A program made the translations under genes and the position numbers. This document shows positions 56,396 through 64,000 of a stretch of DNA of 64,000 nucleotides, in pieces. The notes under the pieces were generated by a model that saw only the letters and a program-made list of their open reading frames with translations, ran no database searches and was not told the origin of the DNA. Every line of letters begins with the position of its first letter. The first letter of the stretch is position 1. The DNA is taken from assembly GCF_023821985.2 (NCBI RefSeq), contig NZ_CP098805.1, positions 3,100,001-3,164,000 of the forward strand. The letters are read 5' to 3'. This DNA is from Dyadobacter chenhuakuii (GTDB taxonomy: Bacteria > Bacteroidota > Bacteroidia > Cytophagales > Spirosomataceae).

Positions 56396-56935
56396 ATGAA
56401 AGCGACTAAAAGTAAAACCGTTAACCAGATTACAGGAACAGACAGCGAAAAGCTAAAAGAACTATTTGTAGATGGCCTTAAAGACATTTACTGGGCAGAA
56501 AAACACCTTGCAAAAGCATTGACAAAAATGTCTAAAAATGCTACTTCGGAAGAACTGAAAGCAGCTTTTGAACAACATACAACTGAAACAGAAGAACACG
56601 CTGCGAGATTGGAAGAAGTTTTCGGTCTGATCGGCGAGAAAGCACAAGCTAAGAAATGTGCGGCCATGGAAGGACTTATCGAAGAAGCAGAAGAAATTAT
56701 CAGCAGCACCGATAAAGGAACAATGGTTCGCGATTGCGGATTGATCATGGCTGCTCAGAAAGTTGAGCATTATGAAATCGCATCTTACGGAACATTGAGA
56801 AACATTGCGAGAACATTAGGCCACAGCGACGTAGCAGATTTACTGCAACAAACGCTTGACCAGGAAGGCGAAACAGACCATAAATTGACAGAGCTAGCTG
56901 AAACGTATGTGAATGAAGAAGCCAGCGCTGAATAA
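56396..56935 (+). CDS. DUF892 (YciE/YciF-like) ferritin-like protein
   Basis: 179 residues from ATG 56396, chosen because the family begins just before LKELFVDGLKDIYWAEKHLAKAL; the open frame upstream to 56330 lacks conserved sequence. The four-helix ferritin-like bundle shows Glu and His at helix positions (AEKHL, HTTETEEHAARLE, KVEHYEIASYGTL, GETDHKL) that could bind two metal ions. Such proteins are linked to general stress. It fits the next two genes, which also have stress-linked or membrane families. Confidence 0.88.
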   Translation: MKATKSKTVNQITGTDSEKLKELFVDGLKDIYWAEKHLAKALTKMSKNATSEELKAAFEQHTTETEEHAARLEEVFGLIGEKAQAKKCAAMEGLIEEAEEIISSTDKGTMVRDCGLIMAAQKVEHYEIASYGTLRNIARTLGHSDVADLLQQTLDQEGETDHKLTELAETYVNEEASAE

Positions 56936-56964
56936 GTTAATACACTTCATCATCAGATTAAAGA

Positions 56965-56994
56965 AAAAGGGTTGGCCATATGGTCAACCCTTTT
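56965..56994. terminator. Bidirectional terminator between DUF892 and PNPOx-like genes
   Basis: Arms AAAAGGGTTGGCCA and TGGTCAACCCTTTT (one G-T mismatch) with a 2-nt centre, 29 bp past the DUF892 stop and downstream of the convergent gene at 57051. Confidence 0.85.
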
Positions 56995-57050
56995 CAGTTA
57001 TTGGTAAATCGAAAAATCCTATCAGGAATTTAGGAGCCGAAATCAGGCGC

Positions 57051-57551
57051 TTATGCCAAATTCAACTTTCCATGATCGCCGCCATCCGGCGTGGTGCCTG
57101 TAAGCACGGCTTTTACCATAGAAAAGAAAACCACCATTTTGGATGACGTCGCATCCCAGTAAGCAGCTTCTCCCGTTGTCACTTTTAAAAGCACCAGGTT
57201 TGGATCTTCTTTGCCTTCAGGAAACCAGGCTTTTGCCATCGGATTCCATAATTCCTCTTTTTTCGCTTCGTCTTCAACAATTTCAGCCTTTCCGGAAACG
57301 CTGATATAGGTGTTATTTTTGGGTTCTGAATAAATCAATGTAACCGGTTCGCCCTGGTTCGAGCCGTCGCCAATGTCTGTGTTTCTATTTGTAAAAAACC
57401 AAACGTTACCGTTCTCATCAATCTGTTGCGTAGTCATAGGCCGCGATTCGATTTTCTCGTTGGCGTATGTCGTATACATGCAGAACCGGATGTCCTCGGC
57501 CATTGATTTCAATTTTTCTATCGCTTCCTTATTTTGAAGGTCCTTTTCCAT
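57051..57551 (-). CDS. Pyridoxamine 5'-phosphate oxidase-like stress protein
   Basis: 166 residues of the general stress protein 26 type within the PNPOx-like split-barrel fold. Visible blocks: MYTTYANEKIESRPMTTQQID (substrate-side strands), GNVWFFTNRNTDIGDGSNQGEPVTLIYSE, and SVSGKAEIVEDEAKKEELWNPMAKAWFPEG. Members bind FMN, FAD or F420 but activities vary, so the reaction is not assigned. No signal peptide. Confidence 0.88.
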   Translation of the reverse strand: MEKDLQNKEAIEKLKSMAEDIRFCMYTTYANEKIESRPMTTQQIDENGNVWFFTNRNTDIGDGSNQGEPVTLIYSEPKNNTYISVSGKAEIVEDEAKKEELWNPMAKAWFPEGKEDPNLVLLKVTTGEAAYWDATSSKMVVFFSMVKAVLTGTTPDGGDHGKLNLA

Positions 57552-57618
57552 AATTGTTTTTGTTTGAATCTCTGATCTTATTTATCAGGGATTGTAAAAC
57601 AACTATTCCAAGGGCTGG

Positions 57619-57894
57619 CTAGCTGCGCATTAATTTTTCATATTCCCGCTCTGCCATTTCCTTTTCGCCGAGATTACCGTATGCGGTGATATAGTGAGAG
57701 GCAAGTCCTATGCCCCACCCCAGCATTGGAAATATCGGCCATGGCATATGATCATTGCCAAAGTGCGGAAAAGCGGTTACAGCCCACAGCAGCCATAAAC
57801 CCCCATTCACAACCATATAAGTGCTCAGATGAACTTTGAACGATGCTCTCTTTTTCGCTTTTCTCCAGATAAATTCGTTACGCGGCGTTTCCAT
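57619..57894 (-). CDS. 2TM-domain small membrane protein
   Basis: 91 residues with two hydrophobic segments (about 25-44 and 55-73) flanked by KRASFKVHLSTYMVVN and GWGIGLASHYITAYGN, the typical 2TM domain of Bacteroidota and others, sometimes fused to histidine kinases. Function unknown. It is 67 bp upstream of the PNPOx-like gene on the same strand, so they may share a transcript. Confidence 0.8.
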   Translation of the reverse strand: METPRNEFIWRKAKKRASFKVHLSTYMVVNGGLWLLWAVTAFPHFGNDHMPWPIFPMLGWGIGLASHYITAYGNLGEKEMAEREYEKLMRS

Positions 57895-58057
57895 ATTTGT
57901 ATCGGTTTAGAATGTAAGGTTTCGTTTCAATGAACTGCTTTTTACATTGATACAACCAAATTACATCACCCCTATCCTTACGAAAAGCGAATACAGATGG
58001 AGTTCAGCATTTCCACGACGAAGAAACAGATTAGCCGGATGAACCGACTGGCCCTAT

Positions 58058-60376
58058 TTAGAATTCCAGACGATAGTTCAGCACCGGGATCAGCCCGGTC
58101 TGCGTTGTGTTTCTTATTTCCTTGTTGGTAGGGTCGTAAGTTTGCTCATATGCATTCAAACGATTGGTCACATTCTGGATGTCCAACGAGATTGTGGATG
58201 CCGTGCGCCTTTTATTCTTTGTATAACTTACCCGAACATCCGAGCGGAAATAATGCGGCAGCTGCTCCGAATATGCCTTTGTCCAGTCGCGCTCCGTTTT
58301 TCCTGTTTGTTTCGATTTTTCAAGGTCAACAGGTGTTACGCGGTTTCCGCCCGACGCGAGCAGCTTAATGTTCGCCGCAAATACATTGGTTTTGTTTTTT
58401 CCCACTTTCCACTCTTTTCCCGCCAGAACATTCTGAACAAACTGACCATTAAACCTGCTGTCGCGCTCAATGCCGTCCCGACCAGTGTATTTGGCCTGAT
58501 ATAGCGATGTTGTACTCATCAGGTAAATGCCGCCCGTCAGCGATTTTTCAACAGTCAGTTCCACGCCATAACTGCGTCCGGTTCCGTCACTTGTTAGGGA
58601 ATCATTGGCAAAGCCGCTGATCTCATTGATTTGTGAATTATGCAAAAGATATGGTTGGGTCGCGTTCGGTGAACCGATTGGCACATGGTAATGATGCTGA
58701 TAATAAGTTTCGGTAAGGATACGCCAGCTGCTGGTCGGGCGGAACTCGTAGCCAGCCACAAAATGCGCCGATTTCATCAGTTTAAGATCCTTATTAGCAG
58801 CGGCCGTTTTTCCACTTTCTGCATTCACCTGCGCGAAATAAGTTGAGATCGATTCTGTTTTGCTATGCAGCCCGGCCCCGAAACTAACGGTCGATCGGGA
58901 TGCCACGGCCCATTTCATCCCTAACCGCGGTTCGAGAGAAAACTGGTTATTAAGTCCCAATAACATGCCGTGAACACCCGCATTGATCGTAACTGTCGGC
59001 GATATACGCGATTTAAGCTGACCATATGCCTGATAAAGCTGAGTACTGCCCTTTTGATCCAGAAAAACACGGACAGGACCATTTTCATTATTCCGGTCGA
59101 AAAGGTTGAAATCCAAATGATTGATGATGAACCCGCCCCGGAAGGTATTTCTTGCATTCAATTTGTAGTTGAGAAGGGAAGAAATCCTGAGGGTCTGATT
59201 AATGAAGCTCTGGTGATACGAGATTTGCTTTCCAAGGTCATCGGAGTCGTCCGTAACCTTGGTACCAGCGTATGAAATGATGCTTTCCACGTAAGCCTTG
59301 TTGCTGATATAGCGCAGATAATTGATGCCCAATATGCCTCTGTTTGACGTAAAAACTTCATTTTCCTGCGGCGTACGCTCCTTGGAAGTGCTGATCCCGC
59401 CAATTCCCCAAACCGTCACCACAGACCGATCATCCGAAGGAACGTGGATTTTAAAAGCGCCATCCTGGAAGTCCGTGGATGCATCGCCCTGAATGTTCAA
59501 TCCCAATTTGTCAAGAACGGATAAAGTGGAATAGCGATAATTGGCCAAGTAGGAAGCGCCGCCTTTTGCACCGATCGGTCCTTCCGCAGCAAAGTCGAGG
59601 CCCAAAACGCCGGCTTGCAGCGCATACTCGCGCTTTTCATTGTTTCCGTTTCTTAATTTTAAGTCAAAAACCCCGGAAGTAGCATTGCCATATTCCGCCG
59701 GAAACGCACCAGTCAGAAAATCAGAATTCCCTAAAACGTTGGCGCTTAATGCACTTATGCCGCCGCCGCTAGATCCTTCCTCTCCGAAATGGTTGGGATT
59801 AGGAATTTCAACGCCTTCCATTCTCCACAACATTCCTTTCGGGCTGTTACCGCGTATAATGATCTGGTTACCACCATCATCGTTGGTTGCAACGCCTGCG
59901 AAAGACAGTGCCATCCGCGCCGGATCATTCACCGAAGCCGCGAACCTTTTGGTTTGATCCACCGTAAATGATCGTCCGCTAACGCTTACCATATCATTCA
60001 GCGGAGCACCGTTCTCCTTCTGCGCCTTCACCACCACTTCATCCAACGATTTAAAAGATTCCGCCAATTTGATCGTCAGCTCTACTTCCTTGCCCGAACC
60101 GACAGCGATTTCCTGCAAAAAAGCGTCGTCATAGCCAATGCTTGTGATCTTAATGGAATGCCGTCCGACCGGCACATGCTCGATTCGAAATCCGCCTTCT
60201 GCATCCGTCGCGCCGCCCATGATCGGGTTAAGCGTAGTAATGATCACATTAGCACCGATGATGGGCAGAAGCGATTCAGCATCAATGACATGGCCCTTCA
60301 CAAGTTGTGCAGGCTGCTGGGCATAAGCCAGCGAAAGGACCGCCATCGCGATCAGCGAAAGAATATATTTTTTCAT
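58058..60376 (-). CDS. TonB-dependent receptor with CarboxypepD_reg-like domain
   Basis: 772 residues: signal peptide (ending SLAYAQ), CarboxypepD_reg-like domain (about 27-115), plug (VNDPARMALSFAGVATNDDGGNQIIIRGNSPKGMLWRMEGVEIPNPNHF), and a 22-strand-type barrel ending NYRLEF with the C-terminal Phe of outer-membrane proteins. It imports an unknown ligand using TonB energy. It is unlike the receptor at 30649, which has a shorter plug. No SusD-like partner follows, so polysaccharide import is not implied. Confidence 0.9.
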   Translation of the reverse strand: MKKYILSLIAMAVLSLAYAQQPAQLVKGHVIDAESLLPIIGANVIITTLNPIMGGATDAEGGFRIEHVPVGRHSIKITSIGYDDAFLQEIAVGSGKEVELTIKLAESFKSLDEVVVKAQKENGAPLNDMVSVSGRSFTVDQTKRFAASVNDPARMALSFAGVATNDDGGNQIIIRGNSPKGMLWRMEGVEIPNPNHFGEEGSSGGGISALSANVLGNSDFLTGAFPAEYGNATSGVFDLKLRNGNNEKREYALQAGVLGLDFAAEGPIGAKGGASYLANYRYSTLSVLDKLGLNIQGDASTDFQDGAFKIHVPSDDRSVVTVWGIGGISTSKERTPQENEVFTSNRGILGINYLRYISNKAYVESIISYAGTKVTDDSDDLGKQISYHQSFINQTLRISSLLNYKLNARNTFRGGFIINHLDFNLFDRNNENGPVRVFLDQKGSTQLYQAYGQLKSRISPTVTINAGVHGMLLGLNNQFSLEPRLGMKWAVASRSTVSFGAGLHSKTESISTYFAQVNAESGKTAAANKDLKLMKSAHFVAGYEFRPTSSWRILTETYYQHHYHVPIGSPNATQPYLLHNSQINEISGFANDSLTSDGTGRSYGVELTVEKSLTGGIYLMSTTSLYQAKYTGRDGIERDSRFNGQFVQNVLAGKEWKVGKNKTNVFAANIKLLASGGNRVTPVDLEKSKQTGKTERDWTKAYSEQLPHYFRSDVRVSYTKNKRRTASTISLDIQNVTNRLNAYEQTYDPTNKEIRNTTQTGLIPVLNYRLEF

Positions 60377-60462
60377 AGCTAATAGTTTTCCTTCCAGACA
60401 ACCTAGCTATGTCTTACCCTAACTTTTTAAGAATTTATTTTTCAGGAATGTTTTTGCGAACA

Positions 60463-60852
60463 CTATTTTTTCCATGCAATTGTGGCACTATAATTCACAA
60501 ACTTTTCATCTTTCGTTACCACCGCAAGATTTTCTTCAATTGATTGCGCAATGATGATGCGATCAAAGGGATCATGATGATGATGCGGCAAATTCGCATT
60601 CGTTAAAATGTGACTTGCTGTTATAGGGAGCAGTTCGAAACCTGTCTTGTCGATAATTGCAAAAATCTCTTTGAGCCCGGTATGTAATTCCAATCTGCCC
60701 AAAGAATTTTTAATGGCGATTTCCCACAAAGTTGCGACGCTGATAAAACAGCTGCTACCAGCGTCTTCTAACAATGCCCTTGTTTTGCGTGGAAGTCTCA
60801 AATCATCTGTGATAAACCAAATAACTGCGTGCGTATCTAGCAGTAAATTCAT
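60463..60852 (-). CDS. PIN-domain toxin, VapC-type
   Basis: 129 residues. The PIN RNase acidic residues are in place: Asp6 (LLLDTHAVIW), Glu44 (TLWEIAIK), Asp97 (DPFDRIIIAQS) and Asp115 (TKDEKF). A run of four His (90-93) precedes the third motif. It overlaps the antitoxin gene by 4 bp (ATGA), the usual type II toxin-antitoxin arrangement. It probably cleaves a tRNA or rRNA target when free. Confidence 0.9.
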   Translation of the reverse strand: MNLLLDTHAVIWFITDDLRLPRKTRALLEDAGSSCFISVATLWEIAIKNSLGRLELHTGLKEIFAIIDKTGFELLPITASHILTNANLPHHHHDPFDRIIIAQSIEENLAVVTKDEKFVNYSATIAWKK

Positions 60853-61061
60853 TTGGTAAAGACATTAAATCCCTCGATATCATTATCGAAATCGTCCTTC
60901 ATAGCGATCAATCCCTTTGCCATTCCAGCCTGCCTTTTTTTATTGGGCTGGGGCGTTACCGCAAAATCTTTTTTCAGATTATTAATAAAACTCGCTACCT
61001 GCGCTTTCTGCTGCACAGGCAAATTTGAAAGTTTCGTGTATAGTTTTAAGTCTGTCATCAT
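60849..61061 (-). CDS. VapB-type (DUF2281-like) antitoxin
   Basis: 70 residues: a helical N-terminus (LYTKLSNLPVQQKAQVASFINNLKKDF) and an extended C-terminus that should wrap the PIN toxin (FDNDIEGFNVFTK). It is translated first and its stop overlaps the toxin start. The two probably repress their own promoter together. Confidence 0.85.
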   Translation of the reverse strand: MMTDLKLYTKLSNLPVQQKAQVASFINNLKKDFAVTPQPNKKRQAGMAKGLIAMKDDFDNDIEGFNVFTK

Positions 61062-61190
61062 GATAACTGTCTAAACAAATTTACAATTTAAAGCTCAATA
61101 TCAGTTAAGTAACCCTACTAATGATCGGTTTATATATTTAGACGTACGCTTTGCCAATTGGTCACATTAAAACAGAAAATATTTTTTTCG

Positions 61191-62012
61191 CTAATCCAAA
61201 ACCCGCATTGGTACGGGATCAAAAAAGTGGTTTAAGGGGCCGTTGCCGGTTCCGGTTTTGGCGTCTTTACCGGCTGCGATGGCGGCGGAGATGTATTCTT
61301 TTGCAAAAATAATGGCTTCGGGAAGGGAGTTGCCCAGGGCTTTGAAAGTGGCGATGGCGGAGGATAATGTGCAGCCGGTTCCGTGGAGATTAGGACTGGG
61401 GATGAACGCGGATTCAAAAACCAACACTTCCTGGCCTTTCTGGGCTAAAACGTCAAATAATTGCTCGGAAATCAGATGTCCGCCTTTAAGTAAGACGGCC
61501 CGGCAACCTTTGGCAATCATTTCCGAAGCAGCTTCTTGCATGGATTCCAAGGAATTGATTTCCCGGCCCAACAGCAACTTTGCCTCATCAATGTTAGGCG
61601 TAACCAAATCTGCCAGCGGAAATAATTTTTCCCAAAATACATTGATCATCTCAGCGGTGGCGAGCCTGGTCCCGCTGGATGATGCAAAAACCGGATCTAA
61701 GACCACGAATCCCGGCTTAAACTGCGCAATAATGTCGGCGATAACCCATGCATTCTCAACCGTCCCGATCATGCCGATCTTGATCGCATCCACCTGAATA
61801 TCTTCCAGAACGGCGAGCAATTGCTCTTTCAAAAAATCAGCCGGAACTGGAAATACAGACCGCACTTCCACTGTATTCTGGGCCGTAAGCGCGGTAATTG
61901 CGGATAAACCGTTCCCTCCCAGTGACCCGATCGTCTTCAAGTCTGCCTGAATTCCTGCGCCGCCGCCGCTGTCTGATCCCGCAATGGTAAGTATGGTTGG
62001 ATATCGGTTCAT
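61191..62012 (-). CDS. thiD: Hydroxymethylpyrimidine/phosphomethylpyrimidine kinase
   Basis: 273 residues. Phosphorylates HMP and HMP-P in thiamine diphosphate synthesis. Signatures: TIAGSDSGGGAGIQADLKT near the N-terminus, VVLDPVFASSSG, PNIDEAKLLLG, and the ribokinase-type catalytic motif LHGTGCTLSSAIA near 213-225. Length is typical. No thiamine riboswitch could be recognised in the 78-bp upstream gap, and no other thi gene is adjacent. Confidence 0.95.
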   Translation of the reverse strand: MNRYPTILTIAGSDSGGGAGIQADLKTIGSLGGNGLSAITALTAQNTVEVRSVFPVPADFLKEQLLAVLEDIQVDAIKIGMIGTVENAWVIADIIAQFKPGFVVLDPVFASSSGTRLATAEMINVFWEKLFPLADLVTPNIDEAKLLLGREINSLESMQEAASEMIAKGCRAVLLKGGHLISEQLFDVLAQKGQEVLVFESAFIPSPNLHGTGCTLSSAIATFKALGNSLPEAIIFAKEYISAAIAAGKDAKTGTGNGPLNHFFDPVPMRVLD

Positions 62013-62091
62013 GAATGGTCCGCGATTTGTAAATACTTATCGGTGAAAGTAGTAGTTTTGAATAGTTTTAAAAAAACAGACCCACTTAATA

Positions 62092-62766
62092 ATGATTAAA
62101 GCTGCCATATTTGACATGGACGGATTGCTGATAGATTCCGAGCCAATCTGGACAGATGCTGCCCGTAAGGTAATGCAAAGAGTAAATTTCACGATTTCCG
62201 ACGCGCTGAAAAATCAGACAACCGGCCTTTCTATCAAACTTTTTCTTGAATATTGTCACAAAATCCAGCCCTGGAACACACCTTCTTTCGAGGAATTGGA
62301 ACGGGAGATACTGGAATATGCCCATGAAAATATCCTGGCTCACGCGGTGGCTATGCCAGGCGCAATTGATTTGGTAAAAAACCTGAAAGCGCAGGGTTTG
62401 AAACTAGCCGTAGCTTCGGCTTCGCATATGGACCTTATCGAGGGCGTGCTAAAAAGGCTCGAAATTATTGATTACTTTGACACCTGGCATTCTGGCGAGC
62501 TCGAAGAATTCACAAAACCTCATCCGGCGGTTTACCTGACAACGGCGGCTAAACTGGGATTACGCCCTGACGAATGCATTGCTTTTGAAGATTCGCATGC
62601 AGGTCTCCGATCTGCCCACGCGGCAGGAATGATCACGATTTCGGTGCCCGCGATGGAAGTTTTTGACGATGCCAAGTTTGATATGGCACATTATAAGATC
62701 AATTCCCTTGAAAAATATATATTGAGCGAAATGTCCGGCGTGCCGCAAAGCGCGATTGAAAATTAA
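62092..62766 (+). CDS. hxpB: HAD-family sugar phosphatase, HxpB/YniC-like
   Basis: 224 residues of the HAD beta-phosphoglucomutase-like group. DMDGLLIDSE gives nucleophile Asp8 and acid/base Asp10; then SASH (about 109-112), Lys142 in TKPHP, and FEDSHAGLRSAHAAGM with metal-binding acidic residues. The sequence fits the hexitol/2-deoxyglucose-6-phosphatase subgroup, though specificity needs assay. Divergent from thiD. The gene symbol is a subgroup guess. Confidence 0.85.
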   Translation: MIKAAIFDMDGLLIDSEPIWTDAARKVMQRVNFTISDALKNQTTGLSIKLFLEYCHKIQPWNTPSFEELEREILEYAHENILAHAVAMPGAIDLVKNLKAQGLKLAVASASHMDLIEGVLKRLEIIDYFDTWHSGELEEFTKPHPAVYLTTAAKLGLRPDECIAFEDSHAGLRSAHAAGMITISVPAMEVFDDAKFDMAHYKINSLEKYILSEMSGVPQSAIEN

Positions 62767-62793
62767 AACCCAAATCTTCTATCTCATTTATTA

Positions 62794-64000
62794 ATGATCG
62801 GATTAAGACATTTCAGCATTGTGATCATGATCCGGATAGTGGTCATTATCCTGAGCGTCATCGCGGTTGCCTGGCTAGCGTCCAAGCACACGAACGAGGT
62901 GCTGGTATATGTGCTTGGGACCATTTTCATCTTTGTCCAGGGATCATTATTGTATCAGTATGTTACCAATGTCAACCGCAAGCTGACTTACTTCCTCGAA
63001 TCGGTCCGCTATTCTGATTTTACGATCAATTTCCGTTCGGACAATAAGATGGGCCGGACATTCAAGGAACTCAACCAGCAGTTCAATGAAGTGCTTCACG
63101 CATTCCGGCAGGCGCGGGCTGAAAAAGAGGCTAACCTGCAATATCTGAACACGATTGTGCAACATATCGGGACCGGGCTGATCACCTTTGACAGCAACGG
63201 ACAGGTTAACCTCATTAATAATGCTGCTTTGCGTATGCTGGGAATTTACCGGCTGCATCAGCTGAGCGAGCTTAAAGACAAGCATCCAAGACTGTATGAA
63301 CTACTTTCTACACTCGACAGCGGCGTACGCGAGCTTTACCGGACGCCTTCGGACCAGCCGCTTGCCTTGCAGGGTGCTGCGATCCAGCTCCGGGGAATGT
63401 GGGTCAGGATCGTGGTTTTACAGAATATCCAAACGGAACTTCAACAGCAGGAAGTAGAATCGTGGCAAAACCTGACGCGCGTTTTAAGGCACGAGATCAT
63501 GAACTCGATGACACCGATCGTGTCGCTCGTCGGTACAATGCGACTGATTGTAAATGAGGACATTGAGAAGTCAACCAGCGATCAGGAGGCAGTAAATGAC
63601 TTGAAAGAGGCATTGCATACGCTTGAAAAACGCAGTAAGGGCATGATGCAATTTGTGAATGCTTACCGCGATTTTACCACATTACCAAAGCCGGTGTTTG
63701 CTAATCTTAGCGTTGCGGAGTTGTTTCAGGAAGTAATCCAATTATTACAAACGGACCTTACCGGCTCAGGGGTTTTATGGAAGATTTCTGTCAAACCTGA
63801 AACGCTTACCGTAAAGGCCGACGCCAGCCAGATCCAGCAAGTGCTGATTAACCTGGTGAAAAACGCCTCCGAAGCATTCTCAACCCAAACAAACAGACTG
63901 ATCACATTGAGCGCATATCAGTCTGACAGCGTGACCATTATCGATGTTGAAGACAATGGTGACGGCATTGAACCTGAGGCAATTGAGAATATTTTTATCC
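62794..64000 (+). CDS. NtrB/NtrY-type sensor histidine kinase (C-terminus outside window)
   Basis: 402 residues visible from ATG 62794, 27 bp after the HAD gene. Two TM segments (about 8-28 and 36-56) with almost no periplasmic loop, so the signal is probably membrane-borne or cytoplasmic. Then a linker, PAS-like domain (about 115-210), H-box LRHEIMNSMTPI with His233, N-box LINLVKNASEAF (351-362) and G1 box DNGDG (387-391). The RHEIxN form is typical of kinases paired with NtrC-family regulators, so it is the natural partner of the regulator at 51759. The window ends inside the ATPase domain. Confidence 0.9.
   Translation, partial: MIGLRHFSIVIMIRIVVIILSVIAVAWLASKHTNEVLVYVLGTIFIFVQGSLLYQYVTNVNRKLTYFLESVRYSDFTINFRSDNKMGRTFKELNQQFNEVLHAFRQARAEKEANLQYLNTIVQHIGTGLITFDSNGQVNLINNAALRMLGIYRLHQLSELKDKHPRLYELLSTLDSGVRELYRTPSDQPLALQGAAIQLRGMWVRIVVLQNIQTELQQQEVESWQNLTRVLRHEIMNSMTPIVSLVGTMRLIVNEDIEKSTSDQEAVNDLKEALHTLEKRSKGMMQFVNAYRDFTTLPKPVFANLSVAELFQEVIQLLQTDLTGSGVLWKISVKPETLTVKADASQIQQVLINLVKNASEAFSTQTNRLITLSAYQSDSVTIIDVEDNGDGIEPEAIENIFI

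Noticed and set aside
62013-62091. TPP riboswitch in front of thiD
   Set aside because: The gap is only 78 bp and shows none of the conserved CTGAGA or ACCTGA-type elements.

Overview
The window looks like a chromosome segment of a Bacteroidota bacterium of the order Cytophagales, most likely Dyadobacter or a close relative. This is inferred from protein style, not from a database search. Supporting signs are a type IX secretion (T9SS) sorting domain, TonB-dependent receptors with CarboxypepD_reg-like N-termini, promoters of the Bacteroidota type (TTG-N20/21-TAnnTTTG) and start codons without Shine-Dalgarno sequences.

Layout. 1-8.6 kb is a mixed region: a partial DUF4097-like protein, an antitoxin-like small protein, a GH1 beta-glucosidase, a T9SS cargo protein, an AT-rich stretch with no convincing gene, an ECF sigma factor, a DUF885 metallopeptidase-like lipoprotein, and an AztD-like metal-binding propeller lipoprotein whose promoter carries two Fur-family-type 7-1-7 palindromes. 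8.7-51.5 kb is the main feature: fourteen paralogous 8-TM FtsX/MacB-type ABC permeases (one frameshifted at a T10 tract), all on the minus strand, in five runs. Only one ABC ATPase and one HlyD/MacA-type adaptor accompany them, at the head of the run nearest 51.5 kb. A few unrelated genes sit between runs: a Wzi-like protein, a small lipoprotein, a TonB-dependent receptor and an LTxxQ protein. 51.7-53.1 kb encodes a divergent NtrC-type sigma-54 response regulator. 53.2-62.8 kb holds accessory and housekeeping genes (GH127, LEA-like, DUF892, PNPOx-like, 2TM, TonB receptor, VapBC, thiD, HAD phosphatase). An NtrB/NtrY-type histidine kinase begins at 62,794 and runs off the window.

How it may work together. 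In front of the first gene of each of the five permease runs lies a palindrome TGTCCG-N4-CGGACA. A second, weaker copy or half-site lies exactly 20 bp further upstream, and a TTGGYA element lies about 55-77 bp on the promoter side. The strong palindrome occurs at all five run heads, including the bidirectional region between the adaptor and the response regulator. The simplest reading is that the NtrC-type regulator turns on all five runs together, so that one ATPase and one adaptor can serve many alternative permeases. At three run heads the palindrome is also the core of a hairpin placed like the terminator of the preceding gene. The regulator-to-site link, the sharing of the ATPase and the substrates are inference; no TolC-like outer-membrane partner is visible.
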